This document shows positions 1-6,398 of a DNA stretch of 12,478 bases, one piece after another. The notes beneath the pieces were generated by a model that did no database searches, was not told the DNA's origin, and was given only the letters and a program-made list of their open reading frames with translations. The DNA lies in contig DATKTT010000021.1 of assembly GCA_035530955.1 (NCBI GenBank), positions 1 through 12,478 of the forward strand, given 5' to 3'. Source of the DNA: Williamwhitmania sp035530955. GTDB taxonomy: Bacteria > Bacteroidota > Bacteroidia > Bacteroidales > Williamwhitmaniaceae. Both the position numbers and the translations under genes were made by a program. Every line of letters begins with the position of its first letter. The stretch's first letter is position 1.

Positions 1-48
1 CTCCTCCTCCTTCATTGAATAGGAAATGTTCCCAATGTAAATAGTCAT
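1..48 (-). CDS. RRM-type RNA-binding protein, N-terminal fragment
   Basis: An ATG at 48-46 on the minus strand opens a frame that runs off the left edge. The 16 visible residues read MTIYIGNISYSMKEEE. IYIGNI fits the RNP2 motif of the first beta strand of an RNA recognition motif, and the following serine/tyrosine and acidic helix start (SYSMKEEE) match the usual opening of small bacterial RRM proteins. In Bacteroidota these are typically about 80-110 residue single-RRM proteins thought to bind single-stranded RNA; the precise role is usually unknown. The gene lies downstream of arcB on the same strand, but a strong hairpin terminator at 107-137 stands between, so it is probably its own transcription unit. 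Only the first beta strand is visible, so the family call rests on a short match. Confidence 0.72.
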   Translation of the reverse strand, partial: MTIYIGNISYSMKEEE

Positions 49-68
49 AGCTAAAGAATTAGTAAATA

Positions 69-99
69 AAACCTTAACTAAGGTATGCCAAAAAACAAA
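69..99 (-). promoter_or_regulatory. Possible promoter of the RRM gene
   Basis: Read on the minus strand, TTTG (99-96) is followed after exactly 19 bp by TAAGGTTT (76-69). The spacing equals that of the Bacteroidota -33/-7 promoter, but the -7 box has two mismatches to TAnnTTTG. It would give a very short leader before the ATG at 48. The box overlaps a 6-bp inverted repeat (71-84). The call is weak and rests on position and spacing. Confidence 0.3.
71..84. repeat. Inverted repeat upstream of the RRM gene
   Basis: ACCTTA (71-76) and TAAGGT (79-84) are perfect inverted copies separated by two bases. The repeat sits in the short region between the arcB terminator and the RRM start codon, overlapping the weak candidate -7 box. 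It could be an operator, a leader hairpin, or chance in an AT-rich region. Confidence 0.35.
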
Positions 100-106
100 G
101 CAAGTC

Positions 107-137
107 AAAAAAAGTGCCCTATTGGAGCACTTTTTTT
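107..137 (-). terminator. Rho-independent terminator of arcC-arcB
   Basis: An 11-bp perfect stem pairs 107-117 with 127-137 (AAAAAAAGTGC with GCACTTTTTTT) around a 9-base loop. The T run on either strand gives the uridine tract, so the structure could stop transcription in both directions. It begins 21 bases after the arcB stop codon on the minus strand and insulates the RRM gene beyond it. Confidence 0.85.
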
Positions 138-158
138 AAAAATAATTGACGAATTACG

Positions 159-1157
159 TTAGCTTATCATCGAAACCATTACTGCTTTGATAGTGTGCAT
201 GCGGTTTTCGGCCTCATCAAATACTATTGAAGCACCCGACTCAAATACCTCTTCGGTAACCTCCATTTCGCCGATGCCAAATTTTTTATACATGTCCTGA
301 CCAACCGCGGTTTCACGGTTGTGGAAGGCAGGAAGACAATGCATAAACTTAACATTTGGATTACCGGTAGCCTCCATGGCTGCCTTGTTTATCTGGTATG
401 GTTTCAGCAGCTTAATGCGTTCTTCCCAAACACTCTCGGGCTCTCCCATCGATACCCATACGTCGGTGTACAAAAAGTCGCAACCCTTAACCCCAACCTT
501 TACATCCTCCGTTAGGGTAATTTTAGCACCTGTCTCCTTTGCAATCTCGCGACACTTGGCAACAAGTTCCTCATTAGGCCAGCATGCCTTTGGAGCGGCT
601 GCTCTAAAGTCCATACCCATTTTTGCCGCACCAACCATAAGGGAATTGCCCATGTTATTGCGTGCATCGCCTAAATAACAAAATGCAACTTTTGATAGAG
701 GTTTGTCGGTATGCTCACGCATGGTAAGAAAGTCGGCAAGAATTTGAGTAGGATGAAACTCGGTGGTCAACCCATTGAAAACTGGAACGCCAGCATAGGC
801 ACCCAGCGTTTCAACTATTTCCTGAGAATAACCACGGTATTCAATACCATCATACATGCGTCCAAGCACGCGTGCGGTATCCTTCATGGATTCCTTTTTA
901 CCCATTTGAGAACCGGAAGGTCCAAGATAGGTAACGTGCGCACCTTGATCAAGTGCAGCCACCTCAAATGCACAACGAGTACGGGTAGAATCCTTTTCGA
1001 AAAGAAGAACAATATTTTTCCCCTTCATCATCTGCTGCTCTGTTCCGGCATATTTAGCAGCCTTAAGGTCGGCAGCAAGATTTAGCATAAAATCAATCTC
1101 CTTTGGAGAAAAGTCGAGAAGCTTTAAGAAGCTCCTATTTTTAAGATTGAAAGCCAT
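159..1157 (-). CDS. arcB: Ornithine carbamoyltransferase
   Basis: Transfers a carbamoyl group between carbamoyl phosphate and ornithine to make citrulline, or runs the reverse phosphorolysis in arginine fermentation; a cytosolic trimer in the family. The 332-residue length is normal. Visible signatures are the carbamoyl-phosphate loop STRTR at 57-61, HPTQ at 135-138, the ornithine-binding DVWVSMG loop, and HCLPAFH at 273-279 with the reactive Cys274. The intact SMG loop argues for true ornithine as substrate rather than the N-acetyl- or N-succinyl-ornithine used by the biosynthetic paralogues known from Bacteroidota and Xanthomonas. It follows arcC by 44 bp on the same strand, which suggests one operon and the catabolic (ArcB) role; a biosynthetic ArgF role cannot be excluded from sequence. 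Start chosen at the ATG giving MAFNLKNRSFLKL, the standard family N-terminus. Confidence 0.93.
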   Translation of the reverse strand: MAFNLKNRSFLKLLDFSPKEIDFMLNLAADLKAAKYAGTEQQMMKGKNIVLLFEKDSTRTRCAFEVAALDQGAHVTYLGPSGSQMGKKESMKDTARVLGRMYDGIEYRGYSQEIVETLGAYAGVPVFNGLTTEFHPTQILADFLTMREHTDKPLSKVAFCYLGDARNNMGNSLMVGAAKMGMDFRAAAPKACWPNEELVAKCREIAKETGAKITLTEDVKVGVKGCDFLYTDVWVSMGEPESVWEERIKLLKPYQINKAAMEATGNPNVKFMHCLPAFHNRETAVGQDMYKKFGIGEMEVTEEVFESGASIVFDEAENRMHTIKAVMVSMIS

Positions 1158-1201
1158 AATTATTGTTTTAGTAAGTTTTTCTAGATGCGAAATTAACCAT
1201 T

Positions 1202-2161
1202 TTAGTTTTCGTAGTGCATGGTGATTTTGGTGCCATACGACATGTCCTCAAGTTTTGTGGCCTCCGTAATAACACTCATTGAACCACCCTGCTCAATGAA
1301 TTGAAGACAAGCCCGAATTTTGGGTGCCATGTTACCCTCACCAAACATACCTTCAGCAAGGTATTTATCGGTGTCTGCCTTATCTAAAAACTCTATCTTT
1401 TTCTCTCCTGGCTTTTTATAGTTAATATACACATAAGGAACATCGGTGAGTATATAGAACTCATCAGCTTTAATCCTAGCAGCAAGCAATGCCGATGCTG
1501 AATCTTTATCGATTACGGCCTCTGATGGTCTAACATTCCCTTTTTCGTCAATGTACACAGGAACTCCACCACCTCCAGCAGCAATTACAATCACGCCTTC
1601 TCTAGCAAGCTCTTCGATTATTGTTTCATTCATTATTTTAATTGGCCGTGGGGACGGTACCACCCGACGCCAACCACTAACGGTATCCTTAACCTCCTCC
1701 TTAAATATCCATCCTTTTTCCTTTGCCAATGCATCGGCTTGCTCCTTGGTGTAGCTTTTTCCAACTCTTTTAGTAGGATTTTTGAAGGCAGCATCATCCT
1801 TGTCTACCACAACTGAGGTTACAAGGCATACCACCTCCTTTTCAATGCCATGCTTGTGCAATACGTTGCGTAGCATTCGCTCAATCATGTAGCCAATACC
1901 ACCTTGGGAATCGGCAACGCACACGTCTAATGGCATTTGCGGAATTCCATACGTTTGTTCACCGGCATCATTACGCATAAGGATGTTTCCAACCTGCGGG
2001 CCATTGCCATGTCCGATCACTAGGCTGTATCCCTCTTTGATTAAGTATACAAGATTTTCAAGCGTATCCTCTGTATTCTGCTCCTGCTCGTCAATGGTTC
2101 CCATTTGGTTTCCGCGAAGCAGCGCATTTCCACCTAACGCTACAACTGCTAATTTGTTCAT
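1202..2161 (-). CDS. arcC: Carbamate kinase
   Basis: Makes ATP from carbamoyl phosphate and ADP, releasing carbamate that breaks down to ammonia and CO2; the last step of arginine/citrulline or allantoin fermentation. An amino-acid-kinase-fold protein of 319 residues, normal for the family. Signatures include the N-terminal VALGGNALLRG, PLDVCVADSQGGIGY, the glycine-rich AAGGGGVPV, DKDSASALLA in the nucleotide site, and MAPKIRACLQF near the C-terminus. The frame is open to a TTG at 2167, but the ATG at 2161 gives the usual MNKLAVVALGGNA start and is preferred. First gene of a likely arcC-arcB operon, with its own promoter at 2195-2224. The neighbour makes carbamoyl phosphate available from citrulline, so the two enzymes form an ATP-yielding pair. 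No arginine deiminase gene is visible in the window. Confidence 0.95.
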   Translation of the reverse strand: MNKLAVVALGGNALLRGNQMGTIDEQEQNTEDTLENLVYLIKEGYSLVIGHGNGPQVGNILMRNDAGEQTYGIPQMPLDVCVADSQGGIGYMIERMLRNVLHKHGIEKEVVCLVTSVVVDKDDAAFKNPTKRVGKSYTKEQADALAKEKGWIFKEEVKDTVSGWRRVVPSPRPIKIMNETIIEELAREGVIVIAAGGGGVPVYIDEKGNVRPSEAVIDKDSASALLAARIKADEFYILTDVPYVYINYKKPGEKKIEFLDKADTDKYLAEGMFGEGNMAPKIRACLQFIEQGGSMSVITEATKLEDMSYGTKITMHYEN

Positions 2162-2194
2162 ACACAATTTGTTAATTTATTAGACTGAAAGGAA

Positions 2195-2224
2195 CAAAGC
2201 TAAAAATTGTTTTTTAAAAAACAA
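2195..2224 (-). promoter_or_regulatory. Promoter of the arcC-arcB operon
   Basis: On the minus strand, TTG (2224-2222) is followed after 19 bp by TAGCTTTG (2202-2195), an exact match to the Bacteroidota -33 / -7 (TAnnTTTG) arrangement. Transcription would start near 2188, leaving a leader of roughly 27 bases before the arcC ATG. The upstream element is one arm of an 18-bp palindrome that fills most of the spacer, so binding of a protein there would be expected to interfere with this promoter. Confidence 0.72.
2207..2224. repeat. 18-bp perfect palindrome, candidate operator
   Basis: TTGTTTTTTAAAAAACAA is its own reverse complement over all 18 bases, centred between 2215 and 2216. It covers the -33 element and most of the spacer of the arcC promoter and lies between divergent genes. 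It does not match the ArgR box or the TTGAT-N4-ATCAA FNR site in geometry. AT-only cores of this type are partly expected by chance, but the flanking TTG/CAA arms and the placement suggest an operator. Confidence 0.5.
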
Positions 2225-2368
2225 GCGACCATTATCATTTTGCCTATGCTATCCACTAGATACACCAAACTGGCCTTGGACACCTAATGGCTAATAAAAA
2301 ACAGGGAGATTGAACAGCAGAAACAGTTATACTGCCAAAGAAATTCTTAAATTGCAGAAAAATATACT

Positions 2369-3049
2369 ATGAATAGGCTTCCAAAACAGCTATACATCTG
2401 CTTCATAACAGGTTTATTTCTTTTTTCATGCAACTCCAATAGATCCCTTACACAGGAGGGCACGGTGGTCTACCAAATTACCTATCCAGACGACACGGCT
2501 AAAACGCTTCCAACCCAAATGACGATTAAGTATAGTAACAACATGATAAACACTCAAATAGAAGCATTGTCTGGAGCGGTTAGCATCACCTACATTGAAA
2601 ATAGGGAAACCAAAGTAAGCCACTATCTCATCAAGCTCCTCAACAAAAAGCTATTCTATACTGACTCAACAGGTAACTTTGGGGCATCCTTCCTATATCA
2701 AGACATGCCTTCCATTACCATTACACCTCAAAAGGGCAACAAGAAAATTCTTGGCTACAACTGCCAGGTGGCAACATTTCACATTAACGATTCCAGCCAA
2801 GCCTCCTTTGATGTGTACTACACTAAAGAGATAGGCCGGCCAAATCCAAACCAGAATACGCCATTCGAGCAGATTGATGGGGTGATGCTGCAATTTGGCA
2901 TGGTGATGGCTCATAGAAAGGTAATAATTGAAGCCTCAAAAATTGAAAATAGCGGTACCGACATTAGCAATTTTACAGTTCCAACTGGTTATAAAAGAAT
3001 TAACAAAGAAACTTTACTAGAAGTTTTTAAGCTTTTTAAAATGCAGTAG
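2369..3049 (+). CDS. Predicted lipoprotein of unknown function
   Basis: A 226-residue protein that I do not recognise as a named gene. It opens with a positively charged stretch and hydrophobic segment (about 8-20) ending in LFLFSC, a lipobox-like site with Cys21 as the likely lipidated residue, so it is predicted to be anchored in the envelope. No acidic surface-export signal follows the cysteine. The mature part is beta-rich in appearance. Its pattern (EGTVVYQITY near the start, KKILGYNCQVATF about 125-137, then a VYYTKEIGRP segment) resembles the DUF4412 / GLPGLI-like secreted proteins common in Bacteroidota, in which a conserved Gly-Tyr-x-Cys precedes a strand with a Tyr-Thr motif. That relation is by eye only. 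It diverges from arcC, and ftsK follows after 108 bp with its own promoter, so it is probably monocistronic. Confidence 0.8.
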   Translation: MNRLPKQLYICFITGLFLFSCNSNRSLTQEGTVVYQITYPDDTAKTLPTQMTIKYSNNMINTQIEALSGAVSITYIENRETKVSHYLIKLLNKKLFYTDSTGNFGASFLYQDMPSITITPQKGNKKILGYNCQVATFHINDSSQASFDVYYTKEIGRPNPNQNTPFEQIDGVMLQFGMVMAHRKVIIEASKIENSGTDISNFTVPTGYKRINKETLLEVFKLFKMQ

Positions 3050-3095
3050 TATTAACCATCCGTAAAAACGTTACTCAGTTTTTCCATATTTTATT

Positions 3096-3103
3096 TAGCT
3101 TTG
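3096..3103 (+). promoter_or_regulatory. -7 promoter element of ftsK
   Basis: TAGCTTTG is an exact TAnnTTTG match and the same octamer as in the arcC promoter. No clear TTG lies 19 bp upstream; a T-rich stretch (3079-3083) is the nearest feature. Transcription would start about 3109-3110, giving a leader of just under 50 bases before the ftsK ATG. Confidence 0.55.
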
Positions 3104-3157
3104 CAACATAAAGCACACTATTATTCTGCGAATAACGTTTTTTCACAAGCAAGCTAA

Positions 3158-5686
3158 ATGGGAAAAAAAGAAAGCCAAAAATCTGATTCTAACCCTTCGA
3201 CCAAGAAGGGGTTTCATCGCGACGAGCGTTTTAAGTTCATTGCGGGAGTGTTTATTTTCCTCTTCTCGCTCTACCTCCTAATTGCGCTAATTTCATTTGT
3301 GTTTACCTGGAAAGCCGATCAAAGTTTTGGCTGGCAAAATGTATTTTCCGCCTCCGATATTCGGGTAGAGAACTGGGCCGGGAAAGCTGGAGCCTTCTTA
3401 GGAAACCTTTTCATGAGTGATGGATTTGGCTTAGCAGCTCTGGTATTTCCCTTAATATTTGCACTTGGTGGGTTGCGGTTAATGAAGCTTCGGCCATATC
3501 CTTTTCGCAAATCAAGCCGAATATTGCTAATCTCTGCCATTCTAACTTCGTTGATATTTGGTTTTCTTTTTGGGACAGCACAAGGCTATATGGGAAATGG
3601 GCTTGGCGGTGCGCATGGCGTTTTTGTCACTAAATGGATGAATAGCTTCTTGGGGAAAGTTGGGACCGCAATGCTGCTGCTATTTGCCATGGCTACCTTC
3701 CTCGTTTTCACAACAAAGAACGCCTTCCACTGGCTTAACCGTAGTGTAGTATATATTCACGACCTGTTTAAGAAAAAGGAGTCTGATGTAGTGGCGGCAG
3801 AAAACCCAGCATGGGCTAATGGTATCGGCACTCCCACTACCTCAGTAAAAAATCCAATCACGGGTGCTACAGCGGGTGAGCAAAGCGGACCTAACCGAGG
3901 CTTGAAAGAAAAAGACCATTCTCTTGAAATGGAGGTAATAAGCATAGGATCCAAGAACGCAGAAATTTCATTGGCGCCAGAAGCTACTGAAAACCTAGAC
4001 AACAACTTTTCAAAAAAAATTGACGAGAAAAGCATTGGTTTCACCACCTCTATATCGAATACAGAAAATGCACAAAACAAGGTTGTTGACAACTTCGGAG
4101 AGGTTGAACTACTGGTAGAATCAGTAGCAGAAGAAGAATTGGCAAACCCCCATACAGGCAGTCAGGACATTTACGACCCAACCCTTGACCTTTCAGCATT
4201 TATAAAGCCACCGATTGAACTACTGGAAGAATACAAGGGTAGTGTTGCTGCTGTTTCCAACGAAGAGCTTATCTCGAATAAAAATAAAATTGTTGAAACC
4301 CTTGCCAACTATAAAATTCAAATAGATAAAATAAAGGCGACCATAGGACCTACCGTAACACTGTATGAAATAGTTCCAGCGCCCGGGGTTCGGATCTCAA
4401 AAATTAAAAGTCTGGAGGACGACATTGCGTTAAGTTTAGCTGCGTTGGGTATTAGAATTATTGCACCAATTCCAGGAAAAGGAACTATTGGCATCGAAGT
4501 TCCCAATCTTAATCCGGAGGTAGTCTCCATGCTTTCGATAATTAAATCGGCTAAGTTCCAAGAGTCAAAATATGAGCTGCCACTCGCCTTGGGTAAGACA
4601 ATTAGCAACGAAACCTTTGTTATTGACCTTACTAAAATGCCTCACCTACTAGTTGCCGGGGCAACAGGGCAAGGTAAATCGGTGGGGTTGAATGCCATGC
4701 TCACCAGCTTACTTTACAAAAAGCATCCCTCACAACTCAAATTTGTGCTGGTTGACCCTAAAAAAGTTGAATTAACGCTATACTCCAAAATTGAACGCCA
4801 CTTTCTAGCTAAACTACCTGACGCAGAGGAGGCCATTATTACCGACACCCAAAAGGTAATTTACACGCTCAACTCGCTGTGCAACGAGATGGATGGCCGA
4901 TACGACTTACTAAAACTTGCTCACGTACGAAACATAAAAGAATACAACGAGAAGTTTGTATCGCGCCGGCTCAATCCCGAAAAAGGCCACAAATACTTAC
5001 CTTACATTGTTGTTGTAATCGACGAGTTTGCCGACCTTATAATGACAGCCGGAAGAGAAATAGAAACACCAATTGCTCGGCTCGCCCAGCTTGCACGAGC
5101 CATTGGTATTCACCTAATTATTGCGACACAGCGGCCAACTACTAATATTATTACCGGAGTTATTAAAGCCAACTTTCCGGCTAGAATTGCGTTTAGAGTT
5201 TCAGCAATGGTTGACTCACGTACAATTCTAGACAGCCCCGGTGCAAACCAGCTAATCGGCCGTGGCGATATGCTAGTATCAACAGGTAGTGACCTCATTC
5301 GCGTTCAATGCGCCTTTGTTGACACCCCTGAAATAGAACGCATTACCGACTTTATTGGAAACCAGCGAGGCTATTCCTCCGCATTTTTCCTTCCCGAATA
5401 CAAGGGAGAGGAAGGAAGCGAATCGGCTGAAGTTGACCTTTCCAAAAAGGATGACCTATTTGAAGAAGCAGCGAGGGTTATTGTAATGAACCAGCAAGGT
5501 TCCACTTCACTAATACAGCGAAAGTTCTCCATTGGCTATAACCGCGCCGGGAGAATAATTGACCAGCTAGAAGCGGCAGGAATTGTAGGCCCATTTGAAG
5601 GGAGCAAAGCGCGGCAAGTCCTTATAACGGACGAGATGTCGTTAGAACAACTATTTTCTCATATCAATAGCAACATTCACCGATAA
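3158..5686 (+). CDS. ftsK: DNA translocase FtsK
   Basis: Septum-anchored double-stranded DNA pump that clears and aligns chromosome ends at division and activates XerCD at dif. The 842-residue length is normal for a FtsK/SpoIIIE protein with a moderate linker. The N-terminus has about four membrane segments (roughly 27-49, 86-107, 121-140, 167-187). A polar, low-complexity linker (about 200-340) follows, then the alpha/beta motor with Walker A GATGQGKS at 501-508 and Walker B VVVIDEFADL around Asp622-Glu623. A C-terminal winged-helix gamma domain (about 765-835) carries the QRKFSIGYNRAGRIIDQLE signature used to read polar DNA motifs. All key residues are present. The lolA-like gene begins 19 bp after the stop, so the two are likely co-transcribed. 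The start gives a lysine-rich cytoplasmic tail before the first membrane segment, as expected. Confidence 0.97.
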   Translation: MGKKESQKSDSNPSTKKGFHRDERFKFIAGVFIFLFSLYLLIALISFVFTWKADQSFGWQNVFSASDIRVENWAGKAGAFLGNLFMSDGFGLAALVFPLIFALGGLRLMKLRPYPFRKSSRILLISAILTSLIFGFLFGTAQGYMGNGLGGAHGVFVTKWMNSFLGKVGTAMLLLFAMATFLVFTTKNAFHWLNRSVVYIHDLFKKKESDVVAAENPAWANGIGTPTTSVKNPITGATAGEQSGPNRGLKEKDHSLEMEVISIGSKNAEISLAPEATENLDNNFSKKIDEKSIGFTTSISNTENAQNKVVDNFGEVELLVESVAEEELANPHTGSQDIYDPTLDLSAFIKPPIELLEEYKGSVAAVSNEELISNKNKIVETLANYKIQIDKIKATIGPTVTLYEIVPAPGVRISKIKSLEDDIALSLAALGIRIIAPIPGKGTIGIEVPNLNPEVVSMLSIIKSAKFQESKYELPLALGKTISNETFVIDLTKMPHLLVAGATGQGKSVGLNAMLTSLLYKKHPSQLKFVLVDPKKVELTLYSKIERHFLAKLPDAEEAIITDTQKVIYTLNSLCNEMDGRYDLLKLAHVRNIKEYNEKFVSRRLNPEKGHKYLPYIVVVIDEFADLIMTAGREIETPIARLAQLARAIGIHLIIATQRPTTNIITGVIKANFPARIAFRVSAMVDSRTILDSPGANQLIGRGDMLVSTGSDLIRVQCAFVDTPEIERITDFIGNQRGYSSAFFLPEYKGEEGSESAEVDLSKKDDLFEEAARVIVMNQQGSTSLIQRKFSIGYNRAGRIIDQLEAAGIVGPFEGSKARQVLITDEMSLEQLFSHINSNIHR

Positions 5687-5705
5687 TTTTAACAAACTAC
5701 ATAGC

Positions 5706-6350
5706 ATGAAAAAAATCCTATTCTTAGCACTTCTTATGATTCCTATGTTTGCATTTTCGCAAAAGGATCAACGTGCAAAAGACATCCTTGAAGATTTTTC
5801 AAAAAAGACAAAGGGGTATAAAACGATGTATTCCGAATTCTCCTTTACTTTGGAAAATCAGCAGGAACACATTAAGGACACACACAAGGGTACCATAACC
5901 CTCAAGGGACGAAAGTATGTGCTTGACTTGATGGGCACCGTAACCTACTTTAACGGCAAAACCAAATGGACTTACCTCAAGGAAGCCAACGAGGTTAATA
6001 TCCTCGAACCAAAAGAAGGCGATGGAGGTGTGCTTGATGATCCAGCAAAACTATTTACAGTTTACGACAGAGATTTTAAGTATAAGTTTAAGGAGGAAAC
6101 AACCATAAACAAGGTACCTGTTTATGTAATTGACCTCTACCCAAAAAGCCTTGCGGTTACCTACACGATTGTTCGGTTTTCATTCAACCAAAAAACGATG
6201 GAGCCAGTTCAAATAAAATATTTCAGCAAGGATGGTAACCGATATACACTCGATATCAAGAAATTTGAACACGATATTCCTGTGAGCGAGGATGCATTTA
6301 CCTTTCCCACAGCAAAATATCCTGGAGTAACAGTAAACGACCTAAGATAA
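5706..6350 (+). CDS. lolA: LolA-like outer membrane lipoprotein carrier protein
   Basis: Periplasmic chaperone of the LolA fold that ferries lipoproteins from the LolCDE transporter to the outer membrane. The 214-residue protein begins with a clear signal peptide (KK, hydrophobic 4-16, AFS-Q at 16-19 as the likely cleavage site). The mature part has the family pattern: a helix (about 21-35, AKDILEDFSKKTKGYKT), the MYSEFSFTL strand, KGTITLKGRKYVLDL, a YFNGKTKWTY strand, then a C-terminal ISVSEDAFTFP-like segment (PVSEDAFTFPTAKYPGV) typical of LolA/DUF4292-type half barrels. LolB is generally not found in Bacteroidota, so this protein may deliver cargo by a LolB-independent step; that is inference. 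Placement right after ftsK is a recurrent arrangement in the phylum as I recall it. It ends at a hairpin terminator. Confidence 0.9.
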   Translation: MKKILFLALLMIPMFAFSQKDQRAKDILEDFSKKTKGYKTMYSEFSFTLENQQEHIKDTHKGTITLKGRKYVLDLMGTVTYFNGKTKWTYLKEANEVNILEPKEGDGGVLDDPAKLFTVYDRDFKYKFKEETTINKVPVYVIDLYPKSLAVTYTIVRFSFNQKTMEPVQIKYFSKDGNRYTLDIKKFEHDIPVSEDAFTFPTAKYPGVTVNDLR

Positions 6351-6368
6351 TCAACATCTTTTTAGAAT

Positions 6369-6398
6369 AAAAAAGAGGGAGCCTACTCCCTCTTTTTT
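6369..6398. terminator. Bidirectional terminator between lolA and pgpH
   Basis: A 12-bp perfect stem pairs 6369-6380 with 6387-6398 (AAAAAAGAGGGA with TCCCTCTTTTTT) around the loop GCCTAC. Both strands end in a run of T, so it can serve the plus-strand ftsK-lolA unit and the minus-strand pgpH. The right arm overlaps two bases of the pgpH stop codon (6397-6399), so for pgpH the hairpin starts at the end of the reading frame. Confidence 0.9.

Noticed and set aside
711..1085. 124-codon open frame on the plus strand inside arcB
   Set aside because: It lies antisense to a gene with all catalytic motifs intact, and its translation has no recognisable domain; a shadow frame.
2207..2224. Palindrome as an FNR or ArgR binding site
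   Set aside because: The FNR site is TTGAT-N4-ATCAA over 14 bases and the ArgR box has TGAAT/ATTCA arms; neither matches the sequence here.
2235..2242. TCATTTTG as a plus-strand -7 box for the lipoprotein gene
   Set aside because: It departs from TAnnTTTG at a key position, has no TTG 19 bp upstream, and would imply a leader of about 120 bases. No convincing promoter for that gene was found.
3757..4092. 111-codon minus-strand frame within ftsK
   Set aside because: It falls opposite the low-complexity FtsK linker, where weak constraint lets antisense frames stay open; no start context or domain supports it.
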